From an uncultured Granulosicoccaceae bacterium (GTDB lineage: Bacteria > Pseudomonadota > Gammaproteobacteria > Granulosicoccales > Granulosicoccaceae), in the NCBI GenBank assembly GCA_938005265.1, contig CALLOA010000044.1, forward strand, positions 53,145 through 117,144: DNA of 64,000 nucleotides. Direction: 5' to 3'. Both the position numbers and the translations under genes were made by a program. A model generated the notes under the pieces. The model was given only the letters and a program-made list of their open reading frames with translations, did not search any database and was not told the origin of the DNA. Shown here piece after piece: positions 38,162 to 46,993 of this stretch (position 1 is the first letter of the stretch; each line of letters starts with the position of its first letter).

Positions 38162-39787
38162 TCAGGTGCCGCAAAAGGTCATGGTAACTTCTTCATGAGA
38201 TTCCGGTGGCGTCATCAAACTGCTTCGTGTTGCTTCAGGCTGGCTGTTTGTTTGGCTGCTTGTGTTGTTGCTTGTGTTGCTGGTATCAAAGGGATGAGTG
38301 CAGCCAGTCAGCAACTCTTCGAAGGCGGTGTAGCTCTTATTATTTACTGCCTCGCTAATGGCATTTTCTATTTGGTGGTTGCGAGGAATTATGGCTGGAT
38401 TACTCAGGCGCATGGTTTCCAGCCAATCCGGTGAACCGGTGTTATCTGTTGAGCCACGCGCTGAATTAGCTGAATCTGAGCTCTCAATAAGTCTGGGCAA
38501 CCATCTATCAATCCATTGGCTGGCTTCTTCACGGTTCTCGAATAGTTGTAGCCAGTTGGTAAGTGTATCGTTAGATGGAGATGGGCAGCTGACGGATGCG
38601 TTGTCGGTGGTGCCAGCCTGTAAAGAGACTGCCATTTCATAGAGTCTGAAGAAAGTCAGGGTAAAATCCGCTTTGCCGGATTCCATCAACTCAAGCAGCT
38701 CGCTGCCAAGCAGTAAGTCATCATCCTGTTCGTTTGCCAGGCCGAGTTTACGTCGCATGCCGTTAACAAATTCTTTTTGGTAGATTGGCGGGAATGAATC
38801 GACAACAGATTGTGCCTTTTCGATAGCGGCTTCTTCGCCTGATTCATCAGTCTGTATGAGTGGTAGCAAGCACTGAGCAAGTACCGCCAGATTCCATTGT
38901 GCTGCCCGTGGCTGGTTTGAGTATGCGTAACGTCCTCCGCGATCGATGGAACTGAAGGTCTTGCCCGCCTCATAATTATCCATGAAAGCGCAGGGACCAT
39001 AGTCGATAGTCTCACCGGATACATTCATATTATCAGTGTTCATTACCCCGTGAATAAATCCCACCCATTGCCATAATGCCACCAGTTTGGCCTGTTTATA
39101 CAACACGCGTTCAAGTAAAGACACGTACGGTTCAGCCTGTTCTGCACACTCCGGATAGAAACGGCCGATGACATAGTCAGCCAGTACTTTCAGACCCTCA
39201 TTATCTCTTCTGGCGGCAAAAAACTCGAACGTGCCAACCCGTACATGGCTTCTTGCTACCCGTGTCAATACAGCGCCCGGCACAAACCCTTGCTCGCGTA
39301 TGACTTGCTCACCGGTTGTTACCGCTGCCAGAGCGCGTGTAGTCGGAATACCAAGTGCCGCCATTGATTCGCCTACAATATATTCACGCATTACGGGGCC
39401 AATCCATGCTCTGCCGTCACCACCGCGTGAGAAGGGTGTACGACCTGCGCCCTTGAGCTGCAAATCGTATTTGTGGCCATCAGTGCCCTGCAACTCCCCC
39501 AGTAAAATAGCCCTACCGTCCCCCAACTGCGGTGCCCAGCCTCCAAATTGGTGGCCAGAGTAGGCCATGGCCAGTGGTTCGGCACCGTCGGGCACGTAGT
39601 TGCCGGCCAGCATCGCCACACCGGTTTCTGATTGCAACCAGTTTGCGTCCAGATCGAGCAGGCTTGCGACGGAAGCGTTCAGCTTGATTAACTCAGGGGC
39701 CTGCACCTGCGAGGGCGCCAGTTTCTCATAGAAGCGTGGTGGTAAGGTTGCATAAGTATTGTCAAACCGATGTGCTAACGCGGTCAT
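38162..39787 (-). CDS. selO: SelO/YdiU family protein adenylyltransferase
   Basis: AYSGHQFGGWAPQLGDGRAILLGE, LKGAGRTPFSRGGDGRA, GVMNTDNMNVSGETIDYGPCAFMD. Confidence 0.95.
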   Translation of the reverse strand: MTALAHRFDNTYATLPPRFYEKLAPSQVQAPELIKLNASVASLLDLDANWLQSETGVAMLAGNYVPDGAEPLAMAYSGHQFGGWAPQLGDGRAILLGELQGTDGHKYDLQLKGAGRTPFSRGGDGRAWIGPVMREYIVGESMAALGIPTTRALAAVTTGEQVIREQGFVPGAVLTRVARSHVRVGTFEFFAARRDNEGLKVLADYVIGRFYPECAEQAEPYVSLLERVLYKQAKLVALWQWVGFIHGVMNTDNMNVSGETIDYGPCAFMDNYEAGKTFSSIDRGGRYAYSNQPRAAQWNLAVLAQCLLPLIQTDESGEEAAIEKAQSVVDSFPPIYQKEFVNGMRRKLGLANEQDDDLLLGSELLELMESGKADFTLTFFRLYEMAVSLQAGTTDNASVSCPSPSNDTLTNWLQLFENREEASQWIDRWLPRLIESSDSANSARGSTDNTGSPDWLETMRLSNPAIIPRNHQIENAISEAVNNKSYTAFEELLTGCTHPFDTSNTSNNTSSQTNSQPEATRSSLMTPPESHEEVTMTFCGT

Positions 39788-39839
39788 TTTTGCCTGCTGA
39801 AATTCGTGTATGAGAATTTAAAGTGACAGCTTTTTGCGT

Positions 39840-40334
39840 TTAGCTATCCAACTTTTGATTGCCGGCCATATTGATGGCAAACATTACTATGCCGAGCACC
39901 AGAATGGATGCAGCTGAATAGAAAAGTCTGCCGCCATCACTTTTACCCTCATGCAATACTTCTATCCCCAGTGGCGTAAAAAGGTGAAAAAATACAGCAC
40001 CTGTCATGAGCATTGCCGCCATTAGTCCACCGATCGCATGCCACTTCGCACGAATACCACCGTACTGTCTGTTGCTCAGTTTGCGAAATAAGATAATGAT
40101 GGCAGGACTTAGTAGAACAATGCAGGTTACAAGTTCGGCAACACCGATAACGTATGAACCAAAACTGCTGAATAAAGACCCCAGTGGAACTGCAATAGTA
40201 TCGGACATCCACTTTCCTATAGTGCCGAAAATATGTTTCGTGTCCGGATGCAGGGTGAACTTGTAAGGCAACGAAGCCAGGAAAACCCAACAAATCCAAA
40301 GTGCTGATATCCAGCTAAACGCGGCTTTAATCAT
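39840..40334 (-). CDS. DoxX-like hypothetical membrane protein
   Basis: 164 aa, 4 hydrophobic segments. Confidence 0.55.
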   Translation of the reverse strand: MIKAAFSWISALWICWVFLASLPYKFTLHPDTKHIFGTIGKWMSDTIAVPLGSLFSSFGSYVIGVAELVTCIVLLSPAIIILFRKLSNRQYGGIRAKWHAIGGLMAAMLMTGAVFFHLFTPLGIEVLHEGKSDGGRLFYSAASILVLGIVMFAINMAGNQKLDS

Positions 40335-40519
40335 AGGATCACCATTGCATCCATGTCAGAAATTAAATAAGTAGAAATATCTATCCCTAACAACAATAGC
40401 AGAATACATCAAGCGAAGGAGTGGCCAAATTTGGCAGAATGGGTGAGTGTATTGAACCGCCAGGAGTTTTAGCCCGGCTTGATGAAAGATCTCAGCTGGA
40501 TTTTAACAATCCAGAGCGA

Positions 40520-40617
40520 TGGCGGAAGAGCGCAGGAGTCGAACCTACCAAACTGGGTATTCGCCAATCTCAACGGGTTTGAAGCCCGCGTGGGCCACCG
40601 GGCCACAATCCTCTTCC
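40520..40617 (-). tRNA. selC: tRNA-Sec (anticodon TCA)
   Basis: Reverse complement GGAAGAGGATTGTGGCCCGGTGGCCCACGCGGGCTTCAAACCCGTTGAGATTGGCGAATACCCAGTTTGGTAGGTTCGACTCCTGCGCTCTTCCGCCA: acceptor stem, anticodon loop CTTCAAA, long variable arm, T loop TTCGACT, encoded CCA; same locus as selA/selB. Confidence 0.95.
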
Positions 40618-40928
40618 AGAACTACTCAATAGATATACTCGATTCAAACTCAATTCAAGCAAGCAACGGCGATCTTGACCCTAATAGTACTGTAAAGACT
40701 CTACTGACAACAGTCATCCTGGCGCGGTTTGTACATCTTCCGCATTGCAAAAGGCTGAAAATGGCTAAATGGCCGGATTCTACCGTTTTCTTAAGGTATG
40801 CCTGTTGAACCGGCCGTTGCGGGCGATTACTACGCATAAAAACACGCTCGTACAGCGAGCGGGCAAATGGAGTTCCCCCGGTTTGGTAGACACCTCAATA
40901 TGAGTGATAATGCTCCTAGAGGTGCCTC

Positions 40929-41237
40929 ATGGCAAAACGCAAGACACGTAGAGAACGTAGATCATTTACTGACGAGTACAAGCAGCAGGTGCTTGAGTTG
41001 ATTCGTGCTGGTGACAAATCGGTATCGCAGATCTGTCGTGATCTGGATTTGACAGAATCAACGGTTCGTCGCTGGATGACACTTGATCAGGAATCAAACG
41101 GAACAATGAAGCAGAACAGTCTGTCTGAGACCGATCAGCAAGAGCTGGAACGGTTACGTGCTGAGAACAAACGCTTGAAAACAGAGCGTGAAATATTAAA
41201 AAAAGCGACGGCCTTCTTTGCCAGAGAATCGAACTGA
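40929..41237 (+). CDS. IS3-family transposase OrfA (HTH)
   Basis: RRSFTDEYKQQVLELIRAGDKSVSQICRDLDLTESTVRRWM and leucine zipper-like tail. Confidence 0.95.
   Translation: MAKRKTRRERRSFTDEYKQQVLELIRAGDKSVSQICRDLDLTESTVRRWMTLDQESNGTMKQNSLSETDQQELERLRAENKRLKTEREILKKATAFFARESN
41198..41204 (+). promoter_or_regulatory. A7 slippery sequence (A AAA AAG) for OrfA-OrfB -1 frameshift
   Basis: attaaaaaaagcgacg near the end of orfA; -1 frame continues into orfB without a stop. Confidence 0.8.
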
Positions 41238-41275
41238 AGTTCGAGTTTGTATCGGTAGAGAAGGCCTATTTCACG

Positions 41276-42109
41276 GTGACAGACCTTTGCAAGGTGCTGG
41301 GGATTTCGACCTCTGGCTATTACGCCTGGCTCAAACGCACACCCAGCAAGCGTCAGCTTGAAGACGACAAACTATTGGGGCTCATCAAACCCATTTTCGA
41401 AGCTAGCAGACAGACATATGGCAGCCCTCGGGTTCACGACGCGCTCAGAGATCTTGGTCATCAGGTGGCGGAAAAACGGGTTGCCAGACTTATGCAGGAA
41501 AACGGCCTTGTCGTGCTCTCCAGGCGTAGTTGGCGATGTGTCACCACTCAATCAGATCCTAGCCATGGGGTAGCGGCCAATGAGCTGGACCGCGATTTCA
41601 ATGCTACTAGCGTTAATGAGAAATGGGTGACTGATGTGACCTTCGTGCCGACTGATGAAGGCTGGTTGTATTTGGCATCAATGATCGATCTTTATAACCG
41701 TGAAGTGGTCGGTTGGGCAATGAGCGATACCAACGACACCAAGCTGACATTGAAGGCGCTCGACATGGCATTGGAATCTAGAAATCCGCCCAAAGGTCTT
41801 ATCCAGCACTCAGATCGAGGCAGTAACTACACGGCAAACGATTACCGCCAGGCGCTAACAGATCGCGGTATAAAAGTGAGCATGAGCCGCAAGGGTAATT
41901 GTTGGGATAACGCCGTTGCAGAGAGCTTCTTTGCTACTATCAAGAAGGAACTTATCCACCGGTTCAGATTTTCAACACGTAGAGAAGCTGCAGCGGCAAT
42001 ATTCGAATATATTGAAGCATTCTATAACCGTGTGCGTAAGCATTCGAAACTTGGTTACAGCAGCCCTGTAGAATTCAGAACAAATAATCAAGCTGCTAAC
42101 GCAGCATAA
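41276..42109 (+). CDS. IS3-family transposase OrfB (rve/DDE integrase core), probably made by -1 frameshift from OrfA
   Basis: DRDFNATSVNEKWVTDVTFVPTDEGWLYLASMIDLYNREVVGW, HSDRGSNYTANDYRQAL, SRKGNCWDNAVAESFFATIKKEL. Confidence 0.95.
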   Translation: MTDLCKVLGISTSGYYAWLKRTPSKRQLEDDKLLGLIKPIFEASRQTYGSPRVHDALRDLGHQVAEKRVARLMQENGLVVLSRRSWRCVTTQSDPSHGVAANELDRDFNATSVNEKWVTDVTFVPTDEGWLYLASMIDLYNREVVGWAMSDTNDTKLTLKALDMALESRNPPKGLIQHSDRGSNYTANDYRQALTDRGIKVSMSRKGNCWDNAVAESFFATIKKELIHRFRFSTRREAAAAIFEYIEAFYNRVRKHSKLGYSSPVEFRTNNQAANAA

Positions 42110-42302
42110 CGTCGGTGTCCACTAAAGCGGGGGAACTCCAAAACAGGGCCAGGTGTTTATCCCGTTAGTTTGTCAAAGTCATCAATAATTCAGCTTTACA
42201 GCTATTACGACTGCTATTTTATCGTAAGGTTTCCTGTAACAGAGAGTGTTAAAAAAGCTAAAATACCGATGTACGCCAACTAACTAGGTAACAGGTGAAT
42301 CC

Positions 42303-43499
42303 ATGGTGAGAATTGCAGATCTGCATCCTGCAGGGCGTAAAGGGGCGGAAGCGCTTGAATGCCCCAGCTTTCCCGGCTTGCAGCCCGCACAACCGGTGGC
42401 ACGCGAGAATCGCAAGCTTGCACTGGTGTCCAGCGCAGGTTTGATACGGCGTGGCGACGCACCATTTCGAGGCGGTGACGCCGGTTACAGGGTGTTGGAT
42501 AAATCGGTGGCCAATGAGGATGTTCTGCTCAGTCACGTATCGGTTAATTTTGATCGCAGCGCAGCAGTTAGAAATATTGAATCGATCATGCCGCGTACTA
42601 CGGCACAACAGTTGGTTAAGCAGGGTCTGATAGGTGCTGTAGCAGAGGAACATTATTCGTTTATGGGGGCGACTGACCCTAAAATGATGGAAGAAGAGGC
42701 GGGTGACGCCGCTGATCGGATGTTGGCGGAAGGCGTCAACTTGGCTATTTTATTACCCGTTTGACCCAACTGTACGCGCGCCGTGAGCGTGCTCGCAGTT
42801 TATCTGGAAAAAAAGGGTATTTCGACAATTGTTATCGGCTCGATACGCCTTCATCTGGAAAAAGTAAAACCACCGCGGGCTCTTTGGGTTCCGTTTGAAT
42901 TAGGCAGGCCGCTGGGAGGCTGGATTACAGGTGAGGACAGCAATAAAGTAGATGGCGCAGATGGTGGCTTCCAGTTAAAGGTCATGAGTGCAGCGTTATC
43001 ATTGCTGGAAAAACCGGCAAACGAGCCTGTTCTTGTTGATTTCGAACTTGAGGATCCTTCATGCAATATCGATAAGACTTGGCAGGCACCCGCAATGTCA
43101 GCGTGCAAAACAGTGACTGATGAGGTGCGCTACCTCTATGGTGACTGGCAGGAATGGCAACATAAAAATGGCACGAAAACCGGACTTTCGGGCATGGAAA
43201 TATCGGCAGCGGTTGATTTCGTGGAGCGCTTCGGTTCGGCAGACCCCGCAAGTAATCCCAATGGAGAAATGTCTGATACGTTGCGTTTTCGCTTTTGCGT
43301 TGATGATATAAAAACCTTCTACCTGGAAGCTGCCATGAACCGTGGTCTACCGGATAGTCAGCAACTTGGCCAATGGCTCTGGAACGAGTGTCAATTTGGG
43401 GCATTGCTGCGACAACGACGAATAGAGAATAGAGAACATGAGAACGATCGCCTTAAACTGGTGTATGAAAAGTTCTTGGTACCGGGTGCCTGGCAATAG
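42303..43499 (+). CDS. selenoprotein, GrdB/PrdB-like (glycine/sarcosine/betaine/D-proline reductase selenoprotein B family), Sec at UGA 42762-42764
   Basis: ORFs 42303-42764 and 42783-43499 share a frame across one TGA; joined sequence ...EEHYSFMGATDPKMMEEEAGDAADRMLAEGVNLAILLPV-U-PNCTRAVSVLAVYLEKKGISTIVIGSIR...; UxxC motif; adjacent selC, selA, selB; SECIS-like hairpin after UGA. Confidence 0.9.
42768..42800 (+). promoter_or_regulatory. candidate bacterial SECIS element
   Basis: Apical GCGCGC-CGUGA-GCGUGC (42776-42792) starting 11 nt after the UGA, plus lower stem AACUG/CAGUU. Confidence 0.75.
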
Positions 43500-43582
43500 C
43501 TTGGCTTGCCCTGGTTTAAGCCCGTTTTTTAAACGTGTTACAAACGGTGTGTCAAGCAATCGCAGTGATTGGCTGATCTCTC

Positions 43583-45031
43583 GTGTCTAGAGTTAATTTG
43601 CATCCAAGCCATATACCGTCGCTGGACAAATTGCTGGGTCAAGCGCCTGCGGGTTTTTTGATTGAACGACTGGGTCGGGACTTTAGTGTGACACTTTATC
43701 GTGATGCGATAAGCGCTTGTCGCGCCGACATGTTGTCTGAAAGCTGTGACTCGAAACAGGTGGTCGCACCACAGGAATTTGAAAGTGCTGACGACGCGGC
43801 AACACATGTTGCGGCTATCATTCATAAACACGCAACGCAAGCCTGCGACTCCATGCTTGCTAGCTCATTAAAGCCGGTATTCAATCTGACCGGTACAGTC
43901 CTGCATACCAATCTTGGGCGTGCGCCTTTGCCGCAGGCCTGTATAGATTCGATGGTTAAGGTATCACGTGGTGCCAGCACGCTGGAATTTGACATAGAAG
44001 CAGGCCGGCGCGGTGATCGAGATTCTCATGTCGAAGAATGGCTTTGCCGTTTAACGGGTGCGGAGGCCGCTACGGTTGTTAACAACAATGCTGCAGCGGT
44101 TTTGTTAACACTGAATACGGTGGCTTCGCAGAAATCAGTCGCTGTGTCACGCGGCGAGCTGGTAGAAATTGGTGGCAGTTTCAGAGTGCCGGCGATCATG
44201 AAAAAGGCCGGTTGTCATCTGGCCGAGGTGGGTACCACCAACCGTACACACGAGCATGACTATCTGTCAGCCATCGAGGAAGGTGCGATTGCGGTAATGA
44301 AAGTACACACCAGCAATTATCGCATTGAAGGTTTTACCAAAAGTGTTTCCGATGCCGAATTGGCGTCACTTGCACATGAGCGAGATTGTGTCTTTATCAA
44401 TGATCTGGGAAGTGGCGCTCTGGTCGATCTGTCTCGTTTCGGTTTACCGGCTGAGCCAACAGTGCGGGATGCGATACAAGAGGGTGCGGACATCGTTACT
44501 TTTAGCGGGGATAAGCTGCTGGGTGGTCCGCAATGTGGGTTGATCGTTGGAAAAGCTGAACAGATCGCTGCCATTAGAGCCAATCCTATGAAGCGCGCCT
44601 TACGCTGCGATAAAATGACACTCGCCGCTTTGGAAACTCTTCTTAAGTTGTATGCTAATCCTGAGCAATTGGCACAGCAAATACCCTCACTACGCCTGTT
44701 ATCACGAAAACCGCAACACATGCAGGAGACAGCTGATTCCTTGCATCAACACTTGATTAAATTTTTTAACAGCAACATCACGGTAGCGACAACTGATTGT
44801 CAAAGTCAGGTAGGCAGCGGTGCACTGCCGGTTGAGTCCTTGCCGAGTCTTTGTCTGGTGTTATCACCTGCCGGTTCGCTGTCCGTTTCGAATATGGCTG
44901 CCCGCTTGAGAGAACTATCTGTGCCGGTGATTGGTCGCATTAACAAGAACTCGTTAATTCTTGATCTGCGCTGCCTGGAACATGATGACACAGCAGCATT
45001 TATTGCCAATCTTGAATCGGGTGGGAGCTGA
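43583..45031 (+). CDS. selA: L-seryl-tRNA(Sec) selenium transferase
   Basis: NLTGTVLHTNLGRAPLPQA, EVGTTNRTHEHDY, FSGDKLLGGPQCGLIVGK (PLP lysine region). Confidence 0.97.
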   Translation: MSRVNLHPSHIPSLDKLLGQAPAGFLIERLGRDFSVTLYRDAISACRADMLSESCDSKQVVAPQEFESADDAATHVAAIIHKHATQACDSMLASSLKPVFNLTGTVLHTNLGRAPLPQACIDSMVKVSRGASTLEFDIEAGRRGDRDSHVEEWLCRLTGAEAATVVNNNAAAVLLTLNTVASQKSVAVSRGELVEIGGSFRVPAIMKKAGCHLAEVGTTNRTHEHDYLSAIEEGAIAVMKVHTSNYRIEGFTKSVSDAELASLAHERDCVFINDLGSGALVDLSRFGLPAEPTVRDAIQEGADIVTFSGDKLLGGPQCGLIVGKAEQIAAIRANPMKRALRCDKMTLAALETLLKLYANPEQLAQQIPSLRLLSRKPQHMQETADSLHQHLIKFFNSNITVATTDCQSQVGSGALPVESLPSLCLVLSPAGSLSVSNMAARLRELSVPVIGRINKNSLILDLRCLEHDDTAAFIANLESGGS

Positions 45032-45033
45032 CC

Positions 45034-46959
45034 ATGTTGTTGGCCACGGCTGGTCATGTTGATCATGGCAAGACTACTCTGATAAAGGCGCTGACCGGTG
45101 TTGAAACTGACCGGCTGAAAGAAGAAAAGGCCAGGGGTTTATCGATAGACCTGGGGTTTGCCTATATTGACGCACCTGATGGTCAGTCTATCGGGTTTAT
45201 AGATGTCCCTGGCCATGAAAAGTTTATTCGCAATATGGCGGCGGGGATTGGTGCTATTGATCTGGCTTTGCTTATTGTTGCCGCTGATGATGGTGTTATG
45301 CCACAGACCCGCGAGCACGCAACCATATTGGGCTTGTATGGTATCAATCAATGTATGGTTATCATCACGCGGACTGATCTTGTTGATGATATTCAGGCTG
45401 ATGCAGCAGCGGAAGCAGCCGAAGTACTCGTAAAACAACACGGCATCAACGCTCTGGCTACACATCGGGTTTCCAGCGTTACGGGCTCTGGAATAGATGC
45501 TTTGAAAAAGGATCTGTTTGAATACACGGCGGGCTCGACCAAAGCCAGGTCTGAGGCGCAGGCAGATGTCTGTTTCAGGCTAGCAGTTGACCGATCATTT
45601 ACAGTTCCCGGAGCCGGGACCATAACAACGGGCACAGTCTACAGCGGTCATGCCGGTTTGACTGATGCTCTTCAACATTTACCCAGCCAGCAATCGTTAC
45701 GGTTGAAAGCACTGCACATCAATGGCAGAAAGTCTGATGAGTCCGCTATTGTGCGGCGTGGTCACCGCGTGTCTTTCAATGTTGCAAATCTTGGTGCTTC
45801 GGAAATACTTCGTGGTGACTGGATTACCAGCAATGAACAGTCCGTCTTGACTGAGTGCATTGATATAGAACTCAGTTTACTGCCTGATGAGATCACGCGC
45901 TTGAAGCACTGGAGCAGTGTGCATGTACATTTTGCAGCAAGCAGTCTTACGGCTCGTGTATCGCTTTATGAGCACCGTCATCTGGAACCCGGGCAAACTG
46001 CAATGGCACAGTTGGTTTTGTCCAGGCCGGTTCATACAGTTTTTGGTGATCGGCTTGTACTTCGAGACTCGGCTGCATCCCGAACGATTGGTGGTGGTTT
46101 GGTTGTTGAACCGTATTCTCAGCGGCAAAGAAGCTATCGCAGAAATCGTGTAGATACACTTTTGGCGCAAAATAGTAGCGACCCGGTAACTGCCATGAGA
46201 AGGTTGCTTGAGATTTCCAGCAAGGGAGTCAAGGCTGCGGATTTCCGGCAAGGGCGAAACCTGAAGGCCACAATATTCAGCCAGATATTGGGAACGCTGG
46301 ATGTTGTCAGTACGGCCACAGAGCTACGTGATTCATCCGTCGAGGATGAGCTGCTATTTGCAAAGCATGAGCTGGAACTGGTCTGTGAATCGCTGCGCGT
46401 ATCCATATCGGACTATCATCGTCAGCATCCCGAAGAAGCCGGTATGCCGCAAAACGAATTACTTGGTGCGAAGTCGAATGTTGTCAGCAGTACAAGTGTC
46501 GCGCTGGGAATGATGCTGCAGCGCCGTGAGTTGGCACGTAGCGGCAACCGTATAAAGCTTGTGGACTTTGTGCCCAAGCTGGACACTCACTCGGCTGCGC
46601 TGTTGGACAAGATCTATGTGGATATTGGGCCACAGGTTACAAAGCCCCCATCGTTGTCGGCACTGGAAGAAAGTACCGGCCTTAAGCTCAAGGAACTAAA
46701 TGAACAGGTGAAGCCGCTGGTTAAAGCCGGATATCTTGTTCCTGTTTCCAGAAACCGTGTCTATCATCCGCAAGCCTTGCAGTCGTTGGTTTCTCTCGCG
46801 CAGACGTTACACGAAGAACAAAGTGAGACTGGGTTTGATGCTAAAACGTTTCGAGACCGTGCCGGCATTGGTAGAAATATCACAATAGAAGTTCTTGAAT
46901 ACCTTGATGCCGCTGGTTATACGCGCAGAATTGGTGATCGGCGGTTTTATAATCCGTGA
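45034..46959 (+). CDS. selB: selenocysteine-specific elongation factor SelB
   Basis: ATAGHVDHGKTTLIKALTGVETDRLKEEKARGLSIDLGFAY, DVPGHEKFIRNM, C-terminal winged-helix region. Confidence 0.97.
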   Translation: MLLATAGHVDHGKTTLIKALTGVETDRLKEEKARGLSIDLGFAYIDAPDGQSIGFIDVPGHEKFIRNMAAGIGAIDLALLIVAADDGVMPQTREHATILGLYGINQCMVIITRTDLVDDIQADAAAEAAEVLVKQHGINALATHRVSSVTGSGIDALKKDLFEYTAGSTKARSEAQADVCFRLAVDRSFTVPGAGTITTGTVYSGHAGLTDALQHLPSQQSLRLKALHINGRKSDESAIVRRGHRVSFNVANLGASEILRGDWITSNEQSVLTECIDIELSLLPDEITRLKHWSSVHVHFAASSLTARVSLYEHRHLEPGQTAMAQLVLSRPVHTVFGDRLVLRDSAASRTIGGGLVVEPYSQRQRSYRRNRVDTLLAQNSSDPVTAMRRLLEISSKGVKAADFRQGRNLKATIFSQILGTLDVVSTATELRDSSVEDELLFAKHELELVCESLRVSISDYHRQHPEEAGMPQNELLGAKSNVVSSTSVALGMMLQRRELARSGNRIKLVDFVPKLDTHSAALLDKIYVDIGPQVTKPPSLSALEESTGLKLKELNEQVKPLVKAGYLVPVSRNRVYHPQALQSLVSLAQTLHEEQSETGFDAKTFRDRAGIGRNITIEVLEYLDAAGYTRRIGDRRFYNP

Positions 46960-46993
46960 CTTTTTGTAGCTGTTTCGTGGCACTCTGAAAGGT

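Larger units (their letters stand above)
40868..42140 (+). mobile_element. IS3-family insertion sequence, apparently intact (about 1273 bp)
   Basis: 27-bp terminal inverted repeats TGGAGTTCCCCCGGTTTGGTAGACACC / GGTGTCCACTAAAGCGGGGGAACTCCA (about 24/27), AAA flanking both ends (possible 3-bp target duplication), orfA and orfB. Confidence 0.95.

Noticed and set aside
38162-39787. SelO as a second selenoprotein
   Set aside because: The C-terminus reads ...TFCGT with a normal stop; no in-frame UGA with downstream homology was seen
42160-42302. Sigma70-like promoter between the IS end and the selenoprotein gene
   Set aside because: TTGTCA and TTTACA boxes exist but no good -10 at proper spacing; evidence too weak to list as a feature
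42303-42764. Pseudogene/frameshift explanation for the split GrdB-like gene
   Set aside because: Both halves are in the same frame with no frameshift; the TGA sits exactly at a UxxC redox motif beside selC/selA/selB with a SECIS-like hairpin, so recoding is favoured
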